From the NCBI RefSeq assembly GCF_963576675.1, contig NC_088910.1:62446531-62510530 (forward strand): 64,000 nucleotides of DNA, written 5' to 3'. This document shows, in pieces, positions 1 through 9,774 of the stretch. Below the pieces are notes generated by a model, which saw only the letters and a program-made list of their open reading frames with translations, ran no database searches and was not told the origin of the DNA. How positions within the stretch are numbered: position 1 is the stretch's first letter; every line of letters begins with the position of its first letter. The position numbers were made by a program, and so were the translations under genes. This DNA is from Euphorbia lathyris. Taxonomy: Eukaryota > Streptophyta > Magnoliopsida > Malpighiales > Euphorbiaceae.

Positions 1-90
1 TCTCTAAAGCTTAATTCTGCCAGAAATATATTAGCTATAAGGTGAGATATGACAGATCCTTGTGTAGAGATGAAACTCATCCATGAAACC
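1..90. repeat. Left copy of a duplicated host flank
   Basis: This stretch matches 21395-21551 almost base for base, from 'tctctaaagc' to 'catccatgaaacc'. The only large difference is a 67-bp block present in the right copy and absent here; its edges share the bases 'atta', as expected for a microhomology deletion. After 'gaaacc' the left copy runs straight into the retrotransposon U3, while the right copy continues into other host sequence. It is therefore flanking DNA, not part of the LTR. Confidence 0.8.
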
Positions 91-191
91 AGGTTGGGTG
101 ATAGCCCAACCTCTTTTGGGCGACGCCCAACCTTAGTTGGGCGTGGCCCAAAAGATTACGGGATCCGTTGCCTATTTAAGGCACGGATCCC
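91..191 (+). promoter_or_regulatory. Three consecutive inverted repeats, the last with a TATA-like loop
   Basis: Positions 91-112 form an 8-bp perfect stem with loop 'tgatag'. Positions 112-130 pair with 137-155 (19 bp, one mismatch, 6-base loop). Positions 160-172 pair with 180-191 (12 bp, one bulge), leaving 'tatttaa' (173-179) in the loop. The last is a plausible LTR TATA box, about 50 bases before the point where homology with the other LTR begins. A promoter role is inferred from position only. Confidence 0.55.
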
Positions 192-1460
192 TATGCAAAA
201 GGGGGGGGGGGGATTTTTGGGGAGAGCTCCTCACACTAGAACATTTTCTACAGAGAGAAAGTTGATTTTTTTGGGAGAAAACATTTTTTTTCCTAAAAAT
301 TGAAAATCTCCAAATTTTCCCAAAGTTAAAATTTTACCGAAAATACAAAAAACACCGGAAAAGCACGATTCGTGGAATCAACCGACTTCAACTGTCAATA
401 CCGAACTTGAGGTATTATCCGAGGACTAGACTCGTTTTATTTTATTTAATTTATTTCCTTTATTTATTTTTTTTATGTTATAATTTTATTTATTTAGTTA
501 CTTATTTATTTATCACGTTTTATTTAATTTTTTCGTATTTATTTAGTTTTCGTCTCGTATTAGAGGTTTCTAATGTAAATAAAACGTCTTCTTGACATTT
601 TTAAATCATTTCCAAAATATCACGTGTTGAAACCTTGATCCGTTCCAACGACGGAATAGGTGAACCTTGTAATTAAAATCGTTTTCGTCGTAAATAATGG
701 AGTTTTGAATCGTTTTCTTAAATGATTTGTATAAAATAAATCGACTTGTATGCCTAACCACGTTTTCGGATTAAAATTCTTTATTTCACGTCTTCAAATG
801 CTCGAGTCGTTCCAACGGCGATTCAAGTAGATGACATGTAAGTCAGCGGGGTTTTGAAACGTACCTAAATCGTTCCAACGGCGATTAAGGTACGAACCAT
901 GTAAATAAACTCGTTTTCGGGGAGTGAGTTTAGTATAGAGTTAACATACGAATCGAAGCATAAGACACACTGTAAATAAATCAATTCTTCCTTCTCCCCC
1001 TCTCTCTTTTATAAATTTATGCAAAATGGGTGATTCTTTACCAAAGTGGCTTTCAATAATATATGCTCAAAACGGTTTTCAAAACGAGAAAGAAAAGGTT
1101 TCAAATAAATTTTAAACTTAAAGAAATATGAGATTAGTCCGTTATCGCCTAACACGCTGAGTAGGAGGCCGGTGGTTCATAACCGGGCGATGTCGGGGTG
1201 CCTAGTAGCCTTTCTCCGGAAAGGAGCTAGCCTTCTCGGCTCGTACCTAAGTTTCCCGAACCCTCACCGGTCTCCCGCAAGGGATCGGTGTTCATTTTCC
1301 CATTCGTGGGTGGCGACTCTTCCATACTCCGAGCTCCGGTCCTGCCGAGCAGCTTGATTCCACGATTGGTTGCTTTCGGCGCCAATCACCGTTTACATCG
1401 CCATGAGGTGTCCACCCCCCAGTCCGCCTGGGAGATTAGGCCGCGGCACCTCGTCTAACA
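91..1460 (+). repeat. 5' LTR (truncated and rearranged)
   Basis: From about position 230 to 1460 this matches the 3' LTR at about 14920-17205 with few substitutions. Two differences stand out. Positions 91-229 have no counterpart in the 3' LTR, whose U3 begins with a different GC-rich sequence. A 1051-bp block (15259-16309 in the 3' LTR) is missing here at position 565, with the five bases 'ttaga' at both edges, so a deletion in this copy is likely. The 1160-1450 part is GC-rich with short hairpins, as in U5 of Tat and Ogre elements. The 61-codon open frame at 1172 occurs in both LTRs and is not treated as a gene. Confidence 0.88.
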
Positions 1461-1462
1461 AG

Positions 1463-1480
1463 TGGCGACTCTGCTGGGGA
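1463..1480 (+). other. Primer binding site, tRNA-Arg-like
   Basis: The 18 bases beginning 'tggcgactctgctgggga' start two bases after the 5' LTR end. Their complement ends in CCA and closely matches the 3' end of plant tRNA-Arg (acceptor stem starting GACTC). tRNA-Arg priming is established for the Ogre/Tat group. Confidence 0.85.
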
Positions 1481-3394
1481 AGCGAGAAATTTGATTCCGG
1501 AAGGCGTGTATTAAGCCCTTAACGGGGACGGATCGTATTATTTCTTTTCGTATGCATTCATAAGCATTATTGCAAACCTTTTGGGTAATTTCCGCGAAAC
1601 CTCTAGCGAGAGTCCATTCGTCGCTCGAAAGAGACTAGTGTAAGTTCCCCCTTACAGTAAGGCGCCAAAGGGTCCCCATCCATTCGTTAGGGGCAAATTT
1701 GTGCGGTCCTGTGAGGTCCCGCGATCAGCCGTGTCAGCATATAGTAGCCTTAGAAGTTGCCATAGGATTACCCGTTACTGTTTTTGATGTGACAAATGAA
1801 TCAGTCCGTGTTTTCAAATCACCATAATACGTGTCTAATCCTAAAATAGATAAAGAAAATGAAACGATACGTTAATATATACTCTTAAACCGATGTACAA
1901 ACTACCCCAAAAACATCGAAACAATTCGAACTAAAGAAGACTTAGTCATCTCGTATAAATGAACTTGTGCGACCCGCCTGGTCCCTTTCCGTGTCCCGAA
2001 GAAGGCACATTTTCAGGAAATACGTTATGACGTAAGCACGTATTAGTACGAATTGGTTTGGTATTAAGGATAGTTATATCGCGATTCAAAAGACTATATT
2101 AACAGTAGCCGTTATTCAGATTCTTTAAATAGGTTGGGATAAAGCGAAATTATGACGAAACGAAAACGAAGAACATTTCTGTTTCGAATGACCCCACTGT
2201 AACGTAAAGAGTTTCGCAAACGTGGCCCGTCCCTTCCGAATAAAAGACGAGCTCTTGCGTTATGCCTTGTGTTGTTCTTAAGAGAAATGGACGTGTCCGC
2301 AAAAGTGACTAAGAAAATAAAAGAAAAGCAAAAATAAACTAGACGACCAAAATCATTCTTTATCTACGATATATGTCGATCCCGAGAGTAGTTAAAGAAA
2401 ATAAACCAATACCGTTGAATACGTGCCTCGAACGAGTGTATACCCCGTTTAAAATCACGAAGCCGAATTAAGCTAAACCGCATAATTGTGCCATATGGAC
2501 GAGACTGTGGGTTTGACTAACGACTCGATCATTTCGACCGTTACCAAAACTATAAGAAATATGGCCCGATGTGCGTGTTTGCTTAACTCGTGCCTAAATG
2601 AAAACAAACGGTGATATCCCTGCTTCGAATAAGCATGTGATTCAACGAAACGTTGATTTTCTATAACCACACTAGGATGGTATATCTCGTAAATTGGAAG
2701 AAATAAAGAGTTGTTGATAGCCGAAAGATCATCGTGCGCTCGAATAAGACTCGCCGTCTTTTCACGTAGCCAAAACGAGCAAACGGATTCTTAACGCTAA
2801 AAACAAACACGTTACGCGATGAGTCCGTTCCTTAAATTCAAAAGTGATTCCATCACTAAATAAACACGTGGTTGCGTCTCTCGATAGATCCAAAAGATCC
2901 CGTCGTAATCCAAAAATCGAGACACGAACCCACGCGAATAAAAGGGAACGAATCATCGTCAATAACGAACGATTGGGCTAAAAGAATAACTCGTACCACG
3001 TCTAAAAAACTGAGATGTGCTCAAAGGGAGTCAAAACCCGAACTAACGCGTCTCGCGAAAGGACAAAAGACGAGTTATTCCGAAGGAACAATCTCACTTG
3101 GTCGATATCTTAGTCACTGAACGCTGATACGTCAAAAACGGACTGTGTTGTCTGATGGATGATTTACTTTTCCGCAATAATCGACGGCATCACGCATCCC
3201 CTGGATCGCAATGTGAGCCCCAAACCAAAATCCTAGGAAAGAGACTTAGACCATCGAGTGTGTGGAGGAATAAGGGTGGAAGAGAGATGTTGTGATACGT
3301 GTAATTAGACTAACGTTTGTTCTTCTTATCTTATATATCCGTAAATAAACGCACACACCACAAATCATGCATATAAAACCATGCATACATACTA
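1481..3394 (+). other. Retrotransposon leader without a convincing gene
   Basis: This 1.9 kb lies between the primer binding site and gag. The only open frames are short, on both strands, and show no recognised domain. Some Tat relatives (Ogre) carry an extra ORF here; this element does not show one. The sequence has frequent 'cga' and 'aaa' words like the LTR but no clear repeat. Confidence 0.6.
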
Positions 3395-4591
3395 ATGGAT
3401 ACTGTTCGCGCAGATGTCATCATTAAGCGGTTGTGGTTCCGTGAGAGCAGTCGGCTAGTTAGGCAGTTTGATCAGATTGAAAGTTCCGAATCGGCAATTG
3501 TGGCTTCTGATTCATCTTCATCCGGGTATACTCGTTCTTCCGTCAGTATGTCTGCGACCGACGAAAAAGTGGCCGGATTGGAAAACTCTGTGAATAACAT
3601 TAATGAGCAGTTAGCTGCGATAGTGGCCCAGATAGCTAAGCTGGCCATGAAGGACGACAAGAGTGGCAGTAAGCACGCTGAGAATGAGGTGAACGATGGT
3701 CCTCGCTTTGGGAATGAGGATGATTATCAGGATTACATCCGAAAGCAGCTTGAGAAAGAAAAAGCTAAGGAAGAGGAGTGGAAGCAACACATCACTCAGG
3801 AGGTGCAGGATCTACGTGGGGGAAGTTCCGGGAGTCAGGACCTTTATAACTTGAAGAATGGTTTGTCGGCAACTGCTTTGCCTTTGAAATTCCGGCTCCC
3901 TGACATGAAAAAGTTCGATGGAACTGGAGATCCCACTGCTCACATGAATCAGTATGTTGCCGTGATAAAGCACACGATCCTGACTGAGGATCAAGTCCTG
4001 GGGCTGTTTAACACTTATCTAGAGGGGGCTGCCCTCACATGGTTTCATGCACTGCCAATGGTGATGAAGAGGGATTGGAAAGAGTTAGCGAAGTCATTCA
4101 TCGCTCAGTATAGCTTCAACACCATGCTTGAGGTCACTTTGAAGGAACTTGAGAGCACTAAGCAGCAGACTGGGGAATCTTTTTCCGATTTTGTAAGAAG
4201 ATGGAGGGCCAAGGCCGCGTTTATGAAGCAGAAGCCGCTTGAGCAGGATCAGATCCGAATGGTATTCGATAACACATTGTCGTATATTAAGAATGACCTG
4301 CGGTACATGCCTTTTACCGATTTCAACCAAATGTATAGCTGCGCCTTGACAGTTGAGGGGGACGGAGAACCAAAGAAAGCTTATACCAAGTGGACGAAGT
4401 CTGGATATAGTGCCGGAGGGCCAAGTGCGAGTGCAGAATCTGCAGCAGTGAAAGTGCTTGATCTTAATGCTATTGAGAAGAGACAGTTCGCCAAATTCGA
4501 TCAGACCTACGCAAAAGTTTTCGAACGATTGCAGAAAAAGGGTTTGTTGAAAGCTCTTACTCGTTATAACAAAGCTCCGCCTTCTCCGTAG
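3395..4591 (+). CDS. gag: Gag polyprotein, first capsid module
   Basis: The 398-residue frame starts at an ATG at 3395. Residues about 55-150 are charged and probably coiled coil. From about residue 163 comes a retrotransposon Gag/capsid domain: an LPDMKKFDG start, a GDPTAH motif, 'EGAALTWFHALP', 'DWKELAKSFIAQY' and 'ESFSDFVRRWRAKA' follow in the family order. Gag forms the cytoplasmic virus-like particle that packages the RNA. The frame stops at TAG (4589-4591), but the same frame stays open downstream and continues at once into a Cys/His motif (YCEFHSSYGHTIENC) usual at the end of Tat Gag, so this TAG either is read through or is a mutation. Confidence 0.85.
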   Translation: MDTVRADVIIKRLWFRESSRLVRQFDQIESSESAIVASDSSSSGYTRSSVSMSATDEKVAGLENSVNNINEQLAAIVAQIAKLAMKDDKSGSKHAENEVNDGPRFGNEDDYQDYIRKQLEKEKAKEEEWKQHITQEVQDLRGGSSGSQDLYNLKNGLSATALPLKFRLPDMKKFDGTGDPTAHMNQYVAVIKHTILTEDQVLGLFNTYLEGAALTWFHALPMVMKRDWKELAKSFIAQYSFNTMLEVTLKELESTKQQTGESFSDFVRRWRAKAAFMKQKPLEQDQIRMVFDNTLSYIKNDLRYMPFTDFNQMYSCALTVEGDGEPKKAYTKWTKSGYSAGGPSASAESAAVKVLDLNAIEKRQFAKFDQTYAKVFERLQKKGLLKALTRYNKAPPSP

Positions 4592-6400
4592 ATACAAGCT
4601 AGGGGATACTGCGAATTCCACAGCAGTTATGGGCACACTATTGAGAACTGTGAGAGGTTGAAGCACGAGATCCAAGATTTGATTGAGGAGAAGAAGATAG
4701 TTGATCCATCGTCAGCAAACCCTCCCACTAGGCGTAATCCATTGCCTAATCATAAGGTGAGCATGATCGGGCCGGGGCTCGAAGAGAGTTTAGTGATGGG
4801 ATCCTTCAGGGCAAGCGAAGAGGAGTTGTTGGACTTCGATGAGAAAAGGAATGTGGGAAATGGTTTATACGTGTCTGTTTTGGAGGAAGAGCCAACGGAA
4901 GAAGTGTGGGACGATAGGACTGAAACTGAGGAAACCGAGGAAGTATCATCTCGGAGGATCATGCCTGTGTTGAAATTGTTTAGTGGGGTAGAAGACCCCG
5001 AAGCTCATTTGTATGGATACGTGTGTGCTATGTTTGGGGAGCCATACAAAGTGGAAAAAGTCGCTCCATGGTTCTATCTTTCGCTGGTGGGCGAACCTTT
5101 GAAGTGGTTTCAATCGCTACCTGACTCGACTAAGCATGATTGGTCACTGATGTCAAGCTTGTTTTTGATGAAGTATCGAAGAGACAAAACACAGGCAGGG
5201 GAATACAGTGCGATGCAAATTGGGCCTATCAAACATCCGTTTCCGACTGTCAGCAAGTATAATGAAGGGAAGGACCCCATGGAGCACTTGCATTTTTATC
5301 TGTCGGCTATGGGTCCTCTAGGTTTCAAAGAGGAGGAGATCACGAGCTTGTTTTGCAACTCATTGGCAGGAGAGTCACTAGTGTGGTACATGTCTCTTCC
5401 AATGCAAGTTAAAGCAGATTGGGCAAAAATGACTAAGAGATTCATCAAGAAATACGCCGCACGGGAATGTCCAGAGGAAATACCTGCATTACCCGAAGAG
5501 GAGACACCTGAAGCAGTAACAGCCATGTCTAAATATAAGGGAGATGAGAACCCCATTGATCACATAAACTATTTCCGTGCCTACATGTTTGACGCGGGAC
5601 TCTACCGAAGTGAGTTAATCCAGCATTTTCCAAAGACACTCATAGGAGAAGCTTTGATGTGGCACCGAATGCTCTCGGCAAAGGCAAAAGCGGAATGGGA
5701 GTCCCTCATGGAGGCTTTCGTGCAGAGATATGAAATGTACATCCCATGGACTAGGTCGTTGGAAGATTTAGAAAGGATCAAGCAATTTCCCGAGGAAGCA
5801 TTCGTGGATTATGCTAGGAGATGGAGGTTCAAGTATGCCTCATGTCGGGTCACCCCGAGTGATCAGGAGCAACTCATGTGCATCCGAAAGGGTGCTATTC
5901 CACTTGTGGCTAGAAGAATGAATGGAGTGTTCCTCAAGGACTATGAAGAACTGATAGGCTGGGCTCGGTATGGATCGTCGGACCCTTCCTACATCAATCC
6001 GAATGTCCCTCACATAATGGATCTGATGGTCGTGGACATTTGGGGAAGTTCCTCCGACGAGGAAGGTATCAATCAGGGGGTTCCGATCAACATCTGGGAT
6101 GAGTCTGATGATGAGTCGGAAGTGGCTGTTAGCACCAAAGGAAAGATTCTGCCAGGTTTTGAGATCTTCAATGATGTGACTGACTGGGGCAAAGAAAAGG
6201 CAAGCTGCTTCGTCGAGGAGATTATGATATTAGATTTGAATGCTGAGGAGCAGATCTTACTATTGAAGCAACGGTGGGAGCGGTGGATGAACCCGGTACC
6301 TCCAAAACTTATGAGAAACCCGAGAACCTTGATGATGAGAATTGTATTACTGCTTTATTTGAATCCGATGATGTACTTGCCAACACTATCAATGAAATGA
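4592..6400 (+). CDS. Gag extension: Cys/His motif plus three further capsid-like modules
   Basis: This frame is continuous with gag apart from the TAG at 4589-4591. It opens with YCEFHSSYGHTIENC and 'LKHEIQDLI', normal for the Gag C-terminus. An acidic linker follows, then three more modules resembling the first capsid: about 4961-5180 (FSGVEDPEAHLYGY ... GEPLKWFQSLP ... DWSLMSSLFLMKY), 5234-5470 (YNEGKDPMEHLHFY ... GESLVWYMSLP ... DWAKMTKRFIKKY) and 5507-5930 (YKGDENPIDHINYF ... GEALMWHRML ... ESLMEAFVQRY). The last also carries the C-terminal part with 'FVDYARRWRFKYA'. In Tat elements this interval normally encodes the aspartic protease, but I find no D-T/S-G motif here. An acidic tail leads to a change of frame between 6247 and 6400. 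The role of the extra modules is unknown. Confidence 0.8.
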   Translation: MQARGYCEFHSSYGHTIENCERLKHEIQDLIEEKKIVDPSSANPPTRRNPLPNHKVSMIGPGLEESLVMGSFRASEEELLDFDEKRNVGNGLYVSVLEEEPTEEVWDDRTETEETEEVSSRRIMPVLKLFSGVEDPEAHLYGYVCAMFGEPYKVEKVAPWFYLSLVGEPLKWFQSLPDSTKHDWSLMSSLFLMKYRRDKTQAGEYSAMQIGPIKHPFPTVSKYNEGKDPMEHLHFYLSAMGPLGFKEEEITSLFCNSLAGESLVWYMSLPMQVKADWAKMTKRFIKKYAARECPEEIPALPEEETPEAVTAMSKYKGDENPIDHINYFRAYMFDAGLYRSELIQHFPKTLIGEALMWHRMLSAKAKAEWESLMEAFVQRYEMYIPWTRSLEDLERIKQFPEEAFVDYARRWRFKYASCRVTPSDQEQLMCIRKGAIPLVARRMNGVFLKDYEELIGWARYGSSDPSYINPNVPHIMDLMVVDIWGSSSDEEGINQGVPINIWDESDDESEVAVSTKGKILPGFEIFNDVTDWGKEKASCFVEEIMILDLNAEEQILLLKQRWERWMNPVPPKLMRNPRTLMMRIVLLLYLNPMMYLPTLSMK

Positions 6401-7062
6401 ATTCTGATTTTGCTTACTTGCTTGATGTTGATCGTGATCATTCCATGCATTCTCATTCATATAACATGCCTACATTTGAAATCAATACAATAGAAATGTC
6501 AACTTTCAATCTTGGCACGGATGAAAATCCTAAACTTATACAAATTGCTCAAGAATTAACTATTGAAGAGAGGAAAGAATTTGAGAGAATAATTAAAAAA
6601 TACGAAATAGTGTTTGCTTGGACATACGAAGACATGCCAGGAATTGATCAATCAATCGTAACTCACCGTATTCCAACATACCCTGATGCTAAGCCCGTAA
6701 AGCAGAAACTCCGACGCATGAGACCAGAATGGGCAGATAAGATCAAAGAAGAAGTGAAGAAACAGTTAGAAGCAGGGTTCATCGAAGTAATCGACTATCC
6801 CCCTTGGGTCGCAAATGTAGTGCCCATCGCAAAGAAGGACGGCAAAGTAAGAATGTGCGTCGATTATAGAGATCTTAACAAGGCGTGCCCCAGAGATGAA
6901 TTCGCGTTGCCTCATATTGACGTGTTGATCGACAGTGCAGCATCAAGTGTCTTACACACGAATGTAGACGGTTTCATGGGCTACATGCAAGTCCAGATGG
7001 CCGAGAAGCATAAGCAAAAACCTCGTTCACAACTGAGTGGGGAACATACTGCTACAGGATGA
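6247..7062 (+). CDS. pol: Reverse transcriptase, N-terminal half (frame-shifted)
   Basis: This frame is -1 relative to the upstream one and opens inside its end, so a -1 frameshift or an old indel joins them. No ATG is needed if it is translated as part of a polyprotein. It carries the pre-RT linker (LTIEERKEFERIIKKYEIVFAW, seen in shorter pieces) and RT motifs: 'VKQKLRRMRPE', 'LEAGFIEVIDYPPWVANVV', 'GKVRMCVDYRDLNKACPRDE' and 'DGFMGYMQVQMAE', which contains the first catalytic Asp. After the A run at 7016-7020 the reading leaves the RT frame and stops at 7060-7062. The true RT frame resumes in phase 3, so one base appears lost there. Confidence 0.8.
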   Translation, partial: GADLTIEATVGAVDEPGTSKTYEKPENLDDENCITALFESDDVLANTINEMNSDFAYLLDVDRDHSMHSHSYNMPTFEINTIEMSTFNLGTDENPKLIQIAQELTIEERKEFERIIKKYEIVFAWTYEDMPGIDQSIVTHRIPTYPDAKPVKQKLRRMRPEWADKIKEEVKKQLEAGFIEVIDYPPWVANVVPIAKKDGKVRMCVDYRDLNKACPRDEFALPHIDVLIDSAASSVLHTNVDGFMGYMQVQMAEKHKQKPRSQLSGEHTATG

Positions 7063-9749
7063 TGCCGTTTGGTTTGAAAAATGTCGGGGCAACTTACCAG
7101 CGAATGGCTATAGCACTGTTCCATGATATGATACACAAGGAGGTAGAAGTTTATGTGGATGACATGATGGTCAAGTCGGAGACAAGAGAGGGGCATTTCG
7201 CTGCACTCGAGAAGTTTTTGGCCCGAATTGCAGAATTCAAACTAAGGTTAAACCCGAAGAAGTGCTTCTTCGGCGTTTCGTCAGGGAAAATCTTAGGCTA
7301 TATAATCGGAAATAAGGGAATTGAAGTAGATCCTGACAAAGTGAAAGCCATATGGGAAATACCAGCGCCAAAGAATGAGAAAGAAGTGAGAGGGTTTCTG
7401 GGGCAGGCTCAGTATATCAGTCGGTTCATAGCAAGACTCACCGCAATCTGCGAACCAATCTTTAAGTTGCTACGGAAGGATCAACCCACGATTTGGAATG
7501 ATAAGTGTCAGCAAGCCTTAGAGAACGTCTGGAACTACTTGTCTAATCCGCCAATTCTGAGGCCGCCTAAACTGGGAAAACCGCTTCTCCTCTATGTAGC
7601 AATTGAAGAGCGATCTATTGGGGCAATGCTGGCCCAAGAAGGAGACACCGGGGTGGAGCACGCGGTGTATTATCTGAGTAAGAAGTTCCTGGAATACGAG
7701 ATTAAGTATAACATGATCGAAAAGACGTGCGTGGCAGTAGTATGGTTGATAAAGAAACTACGGCACTATTTTCAATCGTATAAAGTGATCATTATTTCCC
7801 GGATGGACCCCGTGAAGTATCTGTACCGAACTCTGTCTTTAACAGGGAAGCTAGCCCGATGGTTGTTGCTTTTGTCCGAATTTGATATCGAATATGTAAC
7901 GAAGAAGGTTGTCAAGGGGAGAGCCATAGCAGAATTGCTGGCCAACCAACCTCTGAACGTAGAAGAGGAAGAGATAAACTATGATTTCCCCGATGAGCAC
8001 TTGAACGCAATAGAAGTTATACCGTGGAAAATGTTCTTCGATGGAGCGGTTAATTCGCATGGAGCCGGAGTAGGAGTACTACTTATCTCACCGAAGGGAG
8101 AAAGGATCCCGATGGCTAAGAAGTTATCCTTCCCTCTCACCAATAATATGGCCGAATATGAAGCGTGCATCTACGGGTTGGAGTCGTTAGCAGCACTGGG
8201 AGTATCGTATGTTGAAATCTGGGGCGACTCGAAACTGATCATCGAACAGGCACAAGGAAACCGGGAAGTGAGAGAAGAAAGGTTACGTCCATACCTATAC
8301 CAGCTAGAAGGGTTGGCACAAAGATTCAGGGAATGTCGTTTTTATCATATCCCTCGAGCACAAAACCAGGCGGCGGATGCTTTGGCCACTTTGGTGTCAG
8401 TTTGGGACAATCCCCGGAACCTTGCCTCGAAGCCGTTGGTATTGAAGAGATCTCACAAACCATGCTACGAAGATGTAATGCTATTGGGGGCAGATGAAAA
8501 GCCGTGTTATTTCGATATCGTAAACTTCATGAAGAGTGGAACATACCCGGAAGAGTCGGAACTGAGGGATCAAGCTGTGATTAGAAGGTTAGCTCAGCAG
8601 TTCGTCATCCACAATGACTTGCTTTACAAAAGGCACACCGATGGGTTACAACTGAGGTGCTTGGATGCGGGAGAAGCCCGCGAGGCAATGGAATCAGTAC
8701 ACTCGGGAATTTATGGAGCCCATATGGGAGGAGCGGTGTTAGCAAAGAAAATCATAAGGCAAGGCTTCTACTGGCTCACCATGGAAAGAGATTGTAACGA
8801 ATATGCGAAGAAATACCACGATTGTCAAATCCACGGGGATTATAGTCATCTACCAGCCATGGAATTGCATGTGTTAGCACCTATTTGGCCATTTGCGGCT
8901 TGTGGCATTGATATCATCGGGGAGGTGAGGCCTAATGCTTCGAATGGGCACAAATTTATTGCAGTTGCCATTGATTACTTCACCAAGTGGGTAAAGGTAG
9001 AGTCGTTTGGTAAGTTGGGGTCTAAACAGATGAGGAAGTTTATCGAAAAACACTTAATCACCAGATTTGGAGTGCCTCATCACATAATCACGGATAATGG
9101 GGTCCAGTTTCAAGGAGAAGTGAGAAGTCTCTTCCGGGAGTATGGTATTGAGCATCATAGGTCTTCTCTGTATCGTCCGCAAGCTAATGCCGCAGTTGAG
9201 GCAGCTAATAAGAACCTTAAAAGGATCCTCGTAAAGACAGTAGAATCGCATCGGAACTGGCACGAACAGCTTCCGCTCGATTTATGGGCTTATCGCACGA
9301 CAGTTAGAACGTCAACTGGGGCAACACCGTTCTCCTTGGTATACGGTGCAGAAGTCGTTCTCCCGATTGAGGTTGAAAAGCGATCGTTGAGAATCGCAGT
9401 AGAAGCAGAGATTCCCGAGATGGAATGGGTGAAGAAGCGGTATGAACAGTTAGCATTGGTGGACGAGAAAAGGATGGAGGCCCTTTACCATGTGCAGCTA
9501 TATCAGCGAAGGATGGCCCGAGCCTTCAACAAAAAGGTCAAGGCCAGCCCTATCAAAGAAGGGGATATGGTGCTAAAACAGATCCGTGCGACGCACACCG
9601 ACCTGAAGGGCAAGTTTAAGCCTAATTGGGAAGGACCGTTCTTCGTGAAGAAAATCCTGAGCAAAGGGGCGGTGAAGCTTACCACCGTGGACGGCATGGA
9701 GTTCTCCGAACCTACCAATCTGGATAGGCTTAAGAAATACTTTTCGTAA
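7059..9749 (+). CDS. pol: Pol: RT C-terminus, RNase H, second RNase H, integrase
   Basis: This 896-residue frame continues RT. Residues 32-35 are the catalytic YVDD. Residues about 145-290 are the usual gypsy RNase H. Residues about 322-450 are a second, archaeal-type RNase H, with D328 in FDG, E366 in MAEYEAC, D390 in GDSKL and the NQAADALA end; this duplication defines Tat elements. Integrase follows, with H-x-H near residues 550-560, D618 in GIDIIG, D679 in TDNG and E714. Two substitutions are unusual: the first zinc-binding Cys is Tyr586 (KYHDC), and the usual NGQ before the catalytic Glu is NAA. The frame ends in the GPF-type integrase tail and a stop followed by an A run. Confidence 0.9.
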   Translation: MMPFGLKNVGATYQRMAIALFHDMIHKEVEVYVDDMMVKSETREGHFAALEKFLARIAEFKLRLNPKKCFFGVSSGKILGYIIGNKGIEVDPDKVKAIWEIPAPKNEKEVRGFLGQAQYISRFIARLTAICEPIFKLLRKDQPTIWNDKCQQALENVWNYLSNPPILRPPKLGKPLLLYVAIEERSIGAMLAQEGDTGVEHAVYYLSKKFLEYEIKYNMIEKTCVAVVWLIKKLRHYFQSYKVIIISRMDPVKYLYRTLSLTGKLARWLLLLSEFDIEYVTKKVVKGRAIAELLANQPLNVEEEEINYDFPDEHLNAIEVIPWKMFFDGAVNSHGAGVGVLLISPKGERIPMAKKLSFPLTNNMAEYEACIYGLESLAALGVSYVEIWGDSKLIIEQAQGNREVREERLRPYLYQLEGLAQRFRECRFYHIPRAQNQAADALATLVSVWDNPRNLASKPLVLKRSHKPCYEDVMLLGADEKPCYFDIVNFMKSGTYPEESELRDQAVIRRLAQQFVIHNDLLYKRHTDGLQLRCLDAGEAREAMESVHSGIYGAHMGGAVLAKKIIRQGFYWLTMERDCNEYAKKYHDCQIHGDYSHLPAMELHVLAPIWPFAACGIDIIGEVRPNASNGHKFIAVAIDYFTKWVKVESFGKLGSKQMRKFIEKHLITRFGVPHHIITDNGVQFQGEVRSLFREYGIEHHRSSLYRPQANAAVEAANKNLKRILVKTVESHRNWHEQLPLDLWAYRTTVRTSTGATPFSLVYGAEVVLPIEVEKRSLRIAVEAEIPEMEWVKKRYEQLALVDEKRMEALYHVQLYQRRMARAFNKKVKASPIKEGDMVLKQIRATHTDLKGKFKPNWEGPFFVKKILSKGAVKLTTVDGMEFSEPTNLDRLKKYFS

Positions 9750-9774
9750 AAAAAAAAAAAAGAAAAGAAAAATT

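Noticed and set aside
1172..1357. 61-codon open frame, identical at 16917-17102
   Set aside because: It is present in both LTRs because it is LTR sequence. It has no domain and lies in the structured U5 region.
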